Source of the DNA: CALRQJ02 sp943370285
Lineage (GTDB): Bacteria > Bacteroidota > Bacteroidia > Chitinophagales > Chitinophagaceae
NCBI GenBank assembly: GCA_943370285.1
Contig: CALRQJ020000012.1
Coordinates: 1-64,000 of the forward strand
DNA length: 64,000 bases
Direction of reading: 5' to 3'
Shown: one piece after another, positions 27,622 to 36,846 of the stretch
Position numbering within the stretch: the first letter of the stretch is position 1
Layout: each line of letters begins with the position of its first letter
Made by a program: the position numbers and the translations under genes
Notes under the pieces: generated by a model
The model's input: the letters and a program-made list of their open reading frames with translations, nothing else
The model's database searches: none
Told to the model about the DNA's origin: nothing

Positions 27622-29826
27622 ATGGAAATTACACTACAAACAGCCGAAAAACTCCGCCTTACAGCCGAGGAATTTGAACTCATTAAAACCAAAATGGGTC
27701 GTACCCCAAACTTCACCGAACTCTGTGCTTACAGCGTAATGTGGAGTGAGCATTGCAGTTATAAAAACTCTATTAAATGGTTGAAAACGTTGCCACGAGA
27801 TGGTAAACGTATGTTGGTAAAAGCCGGTGAAGAAAATGCCGGTTTAATGGATATTGGTAACGGCTTTGGTGTAGTATTTAAAATTGAAAGTCACAATCAC
27901 CCAAGTGCCATCGAGCCATTTCAAGGCGCTGCTACAGGTGTAGGTGGTATTCACCGAGATATTTTTACGATGGGGGCAAGACCAATAGCTGCTTTAAATA
28001 GTCTTCGCTTCGGCAATCTCAACGAAGCTAAAACGCAACATTTATTGCGTGGTGTGGTTCATGGAATTGGACATTATGGTAATTGCTTTGGTGTGCCAAC
28101 AGTTGGTGGCGAAGTATACTTTGAAAATAAATATCATACCAATCCCTTGGTAAATGCCATGAGTGTTGGCATTGTAAAAAATGGTGAAACCATTAGTGCT
28201 ACTGCAGAAGGCATCGGCAATCCTGTTTTTATTGTAGGTAGTGCAACAGGTAAAGATGGTATGGGTGGAGCAAGTTTTGCTAGCGCTGATATTACTGCCG
28301 ATAGTGTAGAAGAATTACCTGCTGTTCAAGTTGGTGACCCTTTTCAAGAGAAAAAATTATTAGAAGCTTGTTTAGAAGTGATTCAAACCGGTGCTGTAGT
28401 TGGTATGCAAGATATGGGTGCAGCAGGTATCATCTGTTCTACCAGCGAAATGAGTGCTAAAGGTGGTGTAGGAATGATTATCAATTTAGATAATGTGCCT
28501 ACACGTCAGCATAGCATGAAAGCATGGGAATTATTGCTGAGTGAAAGTCAAGAAAGAATGTTGGTGGTTGTGGAGAAGGGAAAAGAAGCTGCGGTGTTAA
28601 ATGTGTTTGAAAAATGGGATTTGCCATGCAGTCAAATTGGTGAAGTTACCGGCGATGGTTTGTTGAAGTTTTATAAAGATGGTTTATTAGAAGCTGAATT
28701 GAATGCAGATAGTTTGGTATTGGGTGGCGGAGCACCGCAGAATACAAGGGAATATACCGAACCAAAATACTTTGCTGAAATTGCAAAATTTGATGCAGGT
28801 ACTATTGCTCCTCCCGATGATTTAAAAGCCGTGGTAGAACAGTTAGTGCAGTTGCCTAATATTGCCAGTAAGCGTTGGATTTATACACAATATGATAGTA
28901 TGGTTGGTGCCGCAAATACTAGTACAAATGCACCAAGCGATGCTGCTATTATTTGGGCAAAGGGTACAGATAAAAGTATTGCCATGACGGTTGATTGCAA
29001 CAGCCGTTATGTGTTTGCCAATCCTTTTGTTGGTGGTATGATAGCAGTTGCCGAGGCTGCTCGAAATATTGTTTGTAGTGGTGGTGAACCTTTGGGTGTA
29101 ACCAACTGCTTAAACTTCGGTAATCCTTTCGATCCTGAAGTGTATTACCAATTTGTGTATGCTGTGCAAGGCATGGGTGAAGCATGTAAGAAGTTTGAAA
29201 CGCCGGTTACAGGTGGTAATGTTAGTTTCTACAATCAAAATCCTGATGGTGCAGTATATCCTACACCAACTATTGGAATGGTTGGTTTGATAGAACACTT
29301 AGACAATAAAATGACCCTTGATTTTAAAGCAGCCGGTGACATTATTTTCTTAGTCGGTACTTCAAGAAGCGATATTAACTCATCCGAATACTTACATAAA
29401 ATAATGGGTGTTGAATATTCACCTGCACCACATTTTGATTTAGAAGAAGAATATAAAGTTCAGCAAAAAGTAGCAGCTTTAATCAAACAAAAACTAATTA
29501 ATAGTGCACATGATTGTAGTGAGGGTGGTTTGTTGGTTGCATTGTTAGAAAGTAGCTTTAATCGAAATCTTGGTTTTGATGTTTCTGCCGCTTATGCCTC
29601 TATAAGAAAAGATGGTTATTGGTTGGGCGAAGCCCAAAGTAGAGTTGTAGTGAGTGTAAGTGCAGATAATTTAGCAAAATTTAAAGCTCTGATGGGTAAT
29701 CATCCTTACGAGCAATTAGGTACTGTTACTAATGGTGCTATAAGTGTTAATGCTGAACATTGGGGTTCAATCAATGATTGGAAAACAAAGTATGATACAG
29801 CTATCGAAAAGTTACTACAATCATAA
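27622..29826 (+). CDS. purL: phosphoribosylformylglycinamidine synthase subunit PurL
   Basis: PurL uses ATP and ammonia (from PurQ) to convert FGAR to FGAM in purine synthesis. This is the small 734-residue form that needs separate PurQ and PurS, neither of which is in the window. Conserved segments are MWSEHCSYKNSIKWL (about 40), ESHNHPSAIEPFQGAATGVG split at about 90-110 and QDMGAAGIICSTSEM (about 264). Transcription should start almost at the ATG. Confidence 0.97.
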   Translation: MEITLQTAEKLRLTAEEFELIKTKMGRTPNFTELCAYSVMWSEHCSYKNSIKWLKTLPRDGKRMLVKAGEENAGLMDIGNGFGVVFKIESHNHPSAIEPFQGAATGVGGIHRDIFTMGARPIAALNSLRFGNLNEAKTQHLLRGVVHGIGHYGNCFGVPTVGGEVYFENKYHTNPLVNAMSVGIVKNGETISATAEGIGNPVFIVGSATGKDGMGGASFASADITADSVEELPAVQVGDPFQEKKLLEACLEVIQTGAVVGMQDMGAAGIICSTSEMSAKGGVGMIINLDNVPTRQHSMKAWELLLSESQERMLVVVEKGKEAAVLNVFEKWDLPCSQIGEVTGDGLLKFYKDGLLEAELNADSLVLGGGAPQNTREYTEPKYFAEIAKFDAGTIAPPDDLKAVVEQLVQLPNIASKRWIYTQYDSMVGAANTSTNAPSDAAIIWAKGTDKSIAMTVDCNSRYVFANPFVGGMIAVAEAARNIVCSGGEPLGVTNCLNFGNPFDPEVYYQFVYAVQGMGEACKKFETPVTGGNVSFYNQNPDGAVYPTPTIGMVGLIEHLDNKMTLDFKAAGDIIFLVGTSRSDINSSEYLHKIMGVEYSPAPHFDLEEEYKVQQKVAALIKQKLINSAHDCSEGGLLVALLESSFNRNLGFDVSAAYASIRKDGYWLGEAQSRVVVSVSADNLAKFKALMGNHPYEQLGTVTNGAISVNAEHWGSINDWKTKYDTAIEKLLQS

Positions 29827-29861
29827 TCTGATTATTGATAAACGAATTGACGAATTGATTG

Positions 29862-30917
29862 ATGAAACCTACAAATTTTCAATACGAACCACTGCAAACT
29901 TCTAGTGAACATTCTACCCTTGAAACCGGTGTTATTGTTGTAACCGGCGCAGCCGGATTTATCGGCAGTTGTATGGTTGAATATTTGAATCAACAAGGAT
30001 TTGAAAATTTAATCTTGGTAGATGATTTTGGTGTGGAATCGAAACGCAAAAATTGGGAGTCCAAAAAATTTACTGCTATTGTTGAACGCTACAATTTCAT
30101 GGATTGGTTATCACAACATCAGCCCAAAATTGATATCATCATTCACTTAGGTGCAAGAACGGATACCACTGAATTTGATTACAGTATTCATGAAAAATTG
30201 AATGTTGAATACTCAAAAGATGTGTGGCAATATTGTTCAGCACAGCATATTCCACTCATTTATGCTTCATCCGCCGCCACTTACGGTGATGGAAATTTGG
30301 GTTATGATGACAATCATGATATCATCAACCAACTGCAGCCATTAAATCCTTATGGCATAAGTAAAAATGAATTTGATAAATGGGCCATTCAGCAAACCGT
30401 TGCACCTCCATGTTGGGCAGGATTAAAATTCTTTAACGTTTATGGTCCAAATGAAGGGCATAAAGGCAGAATGGCGAGTGTGATTTGGCATTCATTTAAT
30501 CAGATTCAGCAAAATGGAGTTGTAAAGCTGTTCAAAAGTCATAAAGAAGGATTTGAAGATGGGAAACAATTGAGAGATTTTGTGTTTGTAAAAGATGTGC
30601 TTAAGGTGATCGGTTGGATGAAACAGCAAATGGAAACCTGCAAATGGTTTGATAACAATAATGGATTGTATAATCTTGGAACCGGCAAAGCAAGAACCTT
30701 TGAAGATTTGGTAAAGGCAACCTTTGCTGGTTTGGATAAAACGCCAAACATTGAATTCATCGATATGCCTTTAGATATTAGAGACAAGTATCAATATTTT
30801 ACTGAAGCCAATATGAATAAATTGAAAGCCGCCGGATATACTGCCGAATTTTATTCTTTAGAGGAAGGAGTAGATGATTACGTTCGACAGTATTTGAGAA
30901 AAAATATATTGTATTAA
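29862..30917 (+). CDS. hldD: ADP-L-glycero-D-manno-heptose-6-epimerase-like protein
   Basis: This extended short-chain dehydrogenase has the NAD(P) motif VTGAAGFIGS (about 27-36), catalytic Ser in YASSAATYG and Tyr-x3-Lys in YGISKNEFD. FFNVYGPNEGHKGRMASVIW and DFVFVKDV are diagnostic for HldD/RfaD, which makes the heptose of LPS inner core. A 24-residue extension precedes the Rossmann fold. Start at ATG 29862 is preferred to the TTG before it. It begins 35 nt after purL. Confidence 0.9.
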   Translation: MKPTNFQYEPLQTSSEHSTLETGVIVVTGAAGFIGSCMVEYLNQQGFENLILVDDFGVESKRKNWESKKFTAIVERYNFMDWLSQHQPKIDIIIHLGARTDTTEFDYSIHEKLNVEYSKDVWQYCSAQHIPLIYASSAATYGDGNLGYDDNHDIINQLQPLNPYGISKNEFDKWAIQQTVAPPCWAGLKFFNVYGPNEGHKGRMASVIWHSFNQIQQNGVVKLFKSHKEGFEDGKQLRDFVFVKDVLKVIGWMKQQMETCKWFDNNNGLYNLGTGKARTFEDLVKATFAGLDKTPNIEFIDMPLDIRDKYQYFTEANMNKLKAAGYTAEFYSLEEGVDDYVRQYLRKNILY

Positions 30918-30936
30918 TTACGTATAAATTTATGTT

Positions 30937-31737
30937 ATGAGCAAGAAGATAGCCATTATTGGTGGCGGAAATTTAGGAACAGCCATTGCAGAAGGTTTAA
31001 TCAGTAGTGGTTTTATCTTGCCGCAACACATCATCATCACCAAGCGTAATATTGCCACTTTACAACATCTTGAAATTAAAGGGGTGTTGGTAAGCAATAG
31101 CAATCTAGAAGCAGTTGAATATGCCGATTGGGTAATTCTTGCCGTAAAGCCTTTTCAAATTAAAGAAGTTTTAATTCAGCTTAAGCCTAAGCTTAATCCT
31201 GCCAAACATGTATTGGTAAGTGTAGTTACCGGGGTTTGGATTAAAGAAATGCAAGATTTGTTAGGGAACGATTTTACCATCTTCCGTTCAATGCCTAACA
31301 CCGCAATTGCCATTCAACAAAGCATGACCTGTATTTGTGCTCATAAAGCATCGGATGAACAAATGCTTTACGCTACCGATTTATTCAACCAATTGGGAAA
31401 ATCAGTTTTCATCGAAGAAAAATTAATGGATGCCGCAACAGTTTTAGGAGCATGTGGAACCGCATATGCTATGCGTTACATTAGAGCAAATATTCAAGGT
31501 GGCATTGAAATAGGATTTAGTGCAACAGTGGCTTCGCTTATTGCAGCACAAACGGTAAAAGGCGCAGCAGAATTACTGTTGCAGCGCAATACACATCCTG
31601 AACAAGAAATTGACAAAGTAACCACACCAAAAGGCTGTACCATTGCTGGTTTAAACGAAATGGAGCATCAAGGCTTTAGTTCTTCTTTGATAAAAGGATT
31701 AGTAACGAGTTACAATAAAATTGTAAACGATATGTAA
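30937..31737 (+). CDS. proC: pyrroline-5-carboxylate reductase
   Basis: ProC reduces pyrroline-5-carboxylate to proline with NAD(P)H. The N-terminal GGGNLGTAIAEGLISSG is the Rossmann dinucleotide motif, VSVVTGVW and FRSMPNTAIAIQQSM (about 124-138) are conserved, and DKVTTPKGCTIAGLNEM near residue 230 is the P5CR signature. The length of 266 residues is standard. It lies 19 nt after hldD and is probably in the same operon. It converges with the epimerase gene with a 14-nt gap. Confidence 0.94.
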   Translation: MSKKIAIIGGGNLGTAIAEGLISSGFILPQHIIITKRNIATLQHLEIKGVLVSNSNLEAVEYADWVILAVKPFQIKEVLIQLKPKLNPAKHVLVSVVTGVWIKEMQDLLGNDFTIFRSMPNTAIAIQQSMTCICAHKASDEQMLYATDLFNQLGKSVFIEEKLMDAATVLGACGTAYAMRYIRANIQGGIEIGFSATVASLIAAQTVKGAAELLLQRNTHPEQEIDKVTTPKGCTIAGLNEMEHQGFSSSLIKGLVTSYNKIVNDM

Positions 31738-31751
31738 TTCATCAATTGAAT

Positions 31752-32699
31752 CTACTGTTGCTTGATTTTAGATAATAAATTGCCCAATGCCGATTCAATG
31801 GCAGGATACAAAAATGTAAAACCGGCTTGTTTAATTTTTCTACTGCTTATATAGGCTGATTTTAGCACTTCAATACTCATTTCACCCATTATTATTTTGA
31901 GTACAAATCCCGGCACGGGTATGGGAATAAAAAATTGTTTACGAAGTAAGGTTGCAATTTGAATGGTTAGTTGTTTGTTGGTTATAGGTTTTGGTGCAAC
32001 CGCATTGTACGATCCACTCAATGATTCATTTTCACTAGCATAAATAAACATTCTACATACATCATCAATATGTACCCAACTAATAAATTGCTTTCCGGTT
32101 CCTAAAATAGCTGCCACACCCATTTTGATGGGTTTAATAAATTCAGCTAATGCTCCTCCTTTTGTACTCAACACAATACCAATTCTTAATTTCACTAACC
32201 GCTTTCCTATCAACTCAACCGGTTGAATGCTTTCTTCCCACAATCTGCAAGTATCGCCTAAAAATTCAGTGTCGGCTGTAGCCTCCTCTTGAAAATGTTC
32301 TTTTTCTGTTATTGCTTCTGCAACTTCGCCATACCAACCAATGGCACTAGCGCTAATAACAGCTTGCACTTTATTGGGCATATCGGTAAGTGCTTTTACA
32401 ATCAAAGCACTGCTTTCTGTTCTACTGTTTTTAATCTCTTCTTTTCTAGCAGCACTCCATCTTTTATCCGCTACACCTGCGCCAGCTAAATGAACAATAT
32501 AATCTGCTTTAGCAATTGCTTCTGCATCTATTGTTTGTTTATTTACATCCCAAAGGGCATAAGAAATATTTGTTGTGGTTGCTTTGTTGGTAGGAATTTT
32601 TCTGGTGAGTACAATTACCTCATGTCCTTTTTCCAATAACATTTCAGTAAGTCTATTCCCCACCATTCCTGTACCACCAGTAATTAAATAGGTTGACAT
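31752..32699 (-). CDS. TIGR01777 family NAD-dependent epimerase/dehydratase-like protein
   Basis: The 315-residue extended SDR protein starts with LITGGTGMVGNRLTEMLL and has HLAGAGVADKRWSAARKEEI (about 70-90) and SASAIGWYG (about 117), the diagnostic segments of TIGR01777 (YfcH/SulA-like). The C-terminal DUF1731 tail is LKSAYISSRKIKQAGFTFLY. The substrate is unknown for the whole family. It lies 5 nt after the MBL hydrolase gene and is read from the same transcript. Confidence 0.92.
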   Translation of the reverse strand: MSTYLITGGTGMVGNRLTEMLLEKGHEVIVLTRKIPTNKATTTNISYALWDVNKQTIDAEAIAKADYIVHLAGAGVADKRWSAARKEEIKNSRTESSALIVKALTDMPNKVQAVISASAIGWYGEVAEAITEKEHFQEEATADTEFLGDTCRLWEESIQPVELIGKRLVKLRIGIVLSTKGGALAEFIKPIKMGVAAILGTGKQFISWVHIDDVCRMFIYASENESLSGSYNAVAPKPITNKQLTIQIATLLRKQFFIPIPVPGFVLKIIMGEMSIEVLKSAYISSRKIKQAGFTFLYPAIESALGNLLSKIKQQ

Positions 32700-32704
32700 G
32701 TTGA

Positions 32705-33343
32705 TTAATTTAAAAATGGATTATTTCTTTTTTCGTAGCCTATTGTTGTGGCTTGGCCATGACCACTGTAGACAACAGTTTCATCGGGTAAAACAAATAG
32801 TTTTTGTTTGATGCTATTAATTAAAGTATCGTAATCTCCACCCGGTAAATCAGTTCTACCAATACTCTGTCTAAATAGCACATCACCACCAATGATAAAT
32901 CCTTGTTGTTGATGGTAAAAACAAATACTGCCGGGTGAGTGGCCGGGACAATGTAAAATATCTAGTACGTCATCACCTAATTGTAATGAATCACCTTCGT
33001 TTAAAAAATGCAAAGGCCCATTGTAATTATCGAATGTCAAACCCCACATTTGTCCGCTTTGAGGTGCAAAAGCCAGTACTTTTTCTTCTAAAGGATGAAT
33101 ATGTAATTCAAGACCCCAAGTTTTTGACACATAACGATTACCAAAGACATGGTCTAAATGACAATGGGTATTCACCAATAGAACAGGCATTAGGGCTTTT
33201 TCAACGATGAATTTTTTTAACATTTCTTCTTCATTAGTAAAGTAACAACCCGGGTCTATAATGATAGCTTTGCCTTGTTCATTGTACAAAACGTAAGTGT
33301 TTTCTTGTATTGGGCTAAACGTAAATGCCTGTATGCTAATCAT
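32705..33343 (-). CDS. MBL-fold metallo-hydrolase (glyoxalase II-like)
   Basis: The 212-residue metallo-beta-lactamase-fold hydrolase has the zinc motif THCHLDH (HxHxDH), the third-His region HCPGHSPGSICF, GGDVLF (bridging Asp) and SGHGQATTIGYEKRNNP. It resembles the short glyoxalase II-like hydrolases of Bacteria, which cleave thioesters such as lactoylglutathione, but the substrate is not certain. I start at ATG 33343 (MISIQAFTFSP), the typical family start; the frame is open upstream only to a GTG at 33394. Divergent from the large outer membrane gene. Confidence 0.9.
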   Translation of the reverse strand: MISIQAFTFSPIQENTYVLYNEQGKAIIIDPGCYFTNEEEMLKKFIVEKALMPVLLVNTHCHLDHVFGNRYVSKTWGLELHIHPLEEKVLAFAPQSGQMWGLTFDNYNGPLHFLNEGDSLQLGDDVLDILHCPGHSPGSICFYHQQQGFIIGGDVLFRQSIGRTDLPGGDYDTLINSIKQKLFVLPDETVVYSGHGQATTIGYEKRNNPFLN

Positions 33344-33405
33344 AACCTTATTTTTCACTTTTGTTCGGGTGATTTGTCCTAATTTTAAAACCACAAAGAT
33401 TGGAT

Positions 33406-36400
33406 ATGCAAGTTAAAAGTCTTATTCGCAAAGTATCAGTTTTATTGTGTTTTTGCAGTATAGCATTTTTGGGTAATAGCCAGGTGAATGCCGTAGAGTA
33501 TGGTAAAAACAGGATTCAACATAAAAAGTTTAAGTGGAAATTTTATCAATCTGCCAATTTCAATACTTATTTCACACAAAACGGGTTGGAGTTAGGTAAG
33601 TATGCAGCACAATTGGCGGAATCTGAATTGGCTCAAATAGAATCAGCCATAGAATACTCGTTGCAGCGCAGGGTAAACATTGTGGTGTACAACAATTTTG
33701 AGGATATGAAGAGCAGCAACATTGGTTTAGGCAATGATTGGGCTCAGGCAGGTGGCATCACCAAGTTAGTAAACAATAAAATGGTAGTTTACTTTAATGG
33801 TGACCATGCTCATCTCAAAAAACAAATTAGAGAAGGTATCGCAAGGGTTTTGCTCGATAATCAATTGTTTGGTGATGATATTGGGGAGTTTGCCAGTAAT
33901 CAAGCATTGCTTGATTTACCGGTTTGGTTAACCGATGGCTACGTCAGTTACATTGCTGAACCATGGAGTACTTCAAAAGACGATGATTTAAAGAGTGCTA
34001 TGTTGAGTGGCTCTTACAATAATTTCTATCAATTTGCTTTCGAAAAACCATTATTGGCCGGTCATAGTTTTTGGTATTACATTGCTGAAAAATATAAGAA
34101 AGAAAATGTAACCTACTTTTTGTACTTAGCTAGAATTTACAAAAACCTTAATAGTGCTTCTCAACGCATTTGTAAAAAGAAGTTTAAAGATGTATTAGGA
34201 GATTTTATGCAGTTTCAACAAGAAAAGTACAATAAAGATATTCGCCAAAGACGAAACATTCCTAAAGGTACGTTGAGTGTGATGGAAGAAATTGGAAAGT
34301 CTGATTTTTATCGCTTTCAAGCCAATCCTAATCCACGTAGTAATACTTATGCGGTAGTTGAATTTAAAAGAGGTATTTACCGTGTTAAACTCAACGAGAA
34401 TTATGTAACTACAAAAGTGTTGCTAGAAACGGGTGTTAGGATGAAGCAAGACGAAGTAAATCCTAATTATCCATTATTAGCGTGGGATGGTAAAGGAACA
34501 AGATTAGCGGTAGTGTATTGGGAAAAAGGTAAAATCAAACTATTTGTTTATGATGCATTGGCCCGATATAAAAGATTTAGACAAACTATTGAAGGGGTAG
34601 ATCAAATTCTAGATGTACAGTTTATGTTAGATGCCAACACACTATTGTTTAGTGCTGTTAAAAATGGACATACCGATATTTTTTCTTTTAAAGTAGAGCA
34701 AGGTAAACTAGAGCAGTTAACCAATGATGTGTACGATGATTTGAATCCATCATTTGTGTCGTTCCCCAATAAGAGCGGTATTGTTTTCTCTTCAAATCGT
34801 CCCGGCCCCAATGCTCCAAATACAGATACAGTTTTACCAAGTAATTACAGGTACAATGTTTTTTTACTTGATTATTTGACTAAAAAACAAATTACGCAAT
34901 TAACCGATTTGAAATATGGTAATGCTACCTACCCCATGCAATACAATGTGAATCACTTTACATTTATTGCCGATGAAAATGGTATTGGCAACCGTTGGGC
35001 AGGATTCTTCACCACACAAAGAGACGGCCTAGATACGCTGTTTTATATTGGTGATGAATTACTGCGAAATCCTAGCGATAGAGAATTAGATTCAGCATTG
35101 GTAGCTTGGCAAAAAAATGAACCAGATAGTATCAGTACATTCTCTGTTACAAGAGACTCTACCTATACCTTCCCCATGAGTAATTATCAAAGCAGTTTGT
35201 TAGAAACAAGAATTGCCGGCGATAAAGGACAAGTAAGTGAAGTGAGTAGACAAGGCGATTATAAGTTCTTGTACAAGCTAAGAGTAGATTCGTTGACTTT
35301 GCGTAAGCGAAATGTGAATGCTCGGCCAACAGAGTACATGAAAAAATTAATGACCGAAAAACGCATAGCTGAGGGTAAAGCAAATGTGTATCAAAAAACA
35401 GATAGCGCAAAGAATGCTGGCAATGTTTTTCAAACAGAATTTCAAGATGAAAAACCCGACTCTGCTGCAACCGTTGCGGCCCCAGCCACTGTTGTGGAAC
35501 CCATCTTGTCTCAAGCTAAACTGTATAATTATAAACTAAAGTTTAGTAGCGATTATTTGGTGAGCGGCGTATCGAATAATATTCTCATCAATCGTTTTCA
35601 ACCTTACGCCGGTGGTTCAGGTCCTGTACAATTGGGTAATGGATCTAATTTGAATTTTACATTTCGAGTTGGGGTAAGTGACTTAATGGAAGATGTGAAG
35701 TTTATTGGCGGATTTAGAATGGGAACCAATTTAAGAGACAATGATTATTTGCTAAGTTTTCAGAATTACAGAAAGAAAATTGATTGGGGCTTTACCTACT
35801 ACCGAACAAGCAATAGAAATTTTGTTGCCGAAATTGTTGGTCCTGGCGTTGGAGGTTTTTATAATACGCAATTGCTAACACAACTCTATCAGGGTAATGC
35901 CACTTTTGCTTTTAATGAAGTAAAAAGCTTAAGAGTAAATATGGGTTTGCGTAAGGATAAAAACATCATCAAGTCTTTCAATAATAGTACGGGACAGCCA
36001 GATGTTATTGGTTTGGAGTTCGAAGATGTGAATAGCTATTTTGGCTTAGCACATATCGAATATGTGCATGATAATACTATCAATCCTACGCAAAACATTT
36101 GGGATGGCTTACGTTGGAAAGTTTATATGGACTTTAATTTACCGGTAAAAGATCCGGTAAACAAAGGAAAGTTCATGTATAACTTTGGATTTGATGCCCG
36201 ATACTACAAACCTATTTACCGCAATTTTATTTGGGCAGTACGTGGCGCCGGAGATGTAAGTTGGGGTAGCCAAAAAATGATTTATTACCTAGGTGGAGTT
36301 GATGGTTGGCTGAATCCAAAATTCAACAATGCTAACAAACCTGCGCCGGATAACAGTTATGCTTTTCAAACATTGGCGGTGAATATGAGAGGTTTTCAGC

Positions 36401-36783
36401 AGAATGTTGCTAATGGTAATAATGCTTTAGTCATTAACAGTGAATTGAGATTGCCTATCTTCTCAACCTTGTTTAATAAACCTATCAACAATGCCTTTTT
36501 ACGCAATTTGCAATTGGTGCAGTTCATAGATCTAGGTACCGCTTGGAATGGCAAGTTCGACAAAATTGAAAGACCATCTACTATTTACACAACCGGTGAT
36601 GCTAACAACCCGGTGACTGCTAAATTCAAAGCCGGCGGTATCGGGCCTTTTGTTGGTGGATATGGATTTGGTGTTCGTAGTACCTTGTTGGGCTATTTCC
36701 TCAAGTTTGATACTGCGTGGGAAATGAATGGAATTTTTAAGGGTAAACCCATTACATATTTTGCTATGGGATTTGATTTCTAA
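33406..36783 (+). CDS. giant envelope protein: degenerate gluzincin domain + TolB-like propeller + outer membrane beta-barrel
   Basis: The 1125-residue protein has a signal peptide (about 1-25). Residues about 35-260 look like a peptidase-MA/gluzincin fold, but the zinc helix reads REGIARVLLDNQLF instead of HExxH and the downstream segment is LPVWLTDGYVSYI, so catalysis is improbable. Residues about 270-560 contain PD40/TolB-like beta-propeller blades (GIYRVKLNENY, NGHTDIFSFKVEQGKLEQLT, SFPNKSGIVFSSNRPGPN). After a variable linker, residues about 700-1125 are rich in amphipathic strands and end in an aromatic FAMGFDF, as beta-barrels do. It is similar in outline to widespread uncharacterised Bacteroidota proteins. 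The start is ATG 33406. Confidence 0.75.
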   Translation: MQVKSLIRKVSVLLCFCSIAFLGNSQVNAVEYGKNRIQHKKFKWKFYQSANFNTYFTQNGLELGKYAAQLAESELAQIESAIEYSLQRRVNIVVYNNFEDMKSSNIGLGNDWAQAGGITKLVNNKMVVYFNGDHAHLKKQIREGIARVLLDNQLFGDDIGEFASNQALLDLPVWLTDGYVSYIAEPWSTSKDDDLKSAMLSGSYNNFYQFAFEKPLLAGHSFWYYIAEKYKKENVTYFLYLARIYKNLNSASQRICKKKFKDVLGDFMQFQQEKYNKDIRQRRNIPKGTLSVMEEIGKSDFYRFQANPNPRSNTYAVVEFKRGIYRVKLNENYVTTKVLLETGVRMKQDEVNPNYPLLAWDGKGTRLAVVYWEKGKIKLFVYDALARYKRFRQTIEGVDQILDVQFMLDANTLLFSAVKNGHTDIFSFKVEQGKLEQLTNDVYDDLNPSFVSFPNKSGIVFSSNRPGPNAPNTDTVLPSNYRYNVFLLDYLTKKQITQLTDLKYGNATYPMQYNVNHFTFIADENGIGNRWAGFFTTQRDGLDTLFYIGDELLRNPSDRELDSALVAWQKNEPDSISTFSVTRDSTYTFPMSNYQSSLLETRIAGDKGQVSEVSRQGDYKFLYKLRVDSLTLRKRNVNARPTEYMKKLMTEKRIAEGKANVYQKTDSAKNAGNVFQTEFQDEKPDSAATVAAPATVVEPILSQAKLYNYKLKFSSDYLVSGVSNNILINRFQPYAGGSGPVQLGNGSNLNFTFRVGVSDLMEDVKFIGGFRMGTNLRDNDYLLSFQNYRKKIDWGFTYYRTSNRNFVAEIVGPGVGGFYNTQLLTQLYQGNATFAFNEVKSLRVNMGLRKDKNIIKSFNNSTGQPDVIGLEFEDVNSYFGLAHIEYVHDNTINPTQNIWDGLRWKVYMDFNLPVKDPVNKGKFMYNFGFDARYYKPIYRNFIWAVRGAGDVSWGSQKMIYYLGGVDGWLNPKFNNANKPAPDNSYAFQTLAVNMRGFQQNVANGNNALVINSELRLPIFSTLFNKPINNAFLRNLQLVQFIDLGTAWNGKFDKIERPSTIYTTGDANNPVTAKFKAGGIGPFVGGYGFGVRSTLLGYFLKFDTAWEMNGIFKGKPITYFAMGFDF

Positions 36784-36800
36784 TAATGCTAATTTTATAT

Positions 36801-36834
36801 ACCAACGGTTCGCTGCATGCAGCGAACCGTTGGT
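36801..36834. terminator. 34-bp perfect palindrome, probable bidirectional terminator
   Basis: ACCAACGGTTCGCTGCA and its exact reverse complement abut with no spacer (36801-36817 and 36818-36834). It lies between two converging genes, which suggests termination in both directions. On RNA the stem would carry a 4-nt loop. The T tracts beside it are short (GTTTTATAA; on the minus strand ATATAAAATT), weaker than at the other terminators here. Confidence 0.75.
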
Positions 36835-36846
36835 GTTTTATAACCT

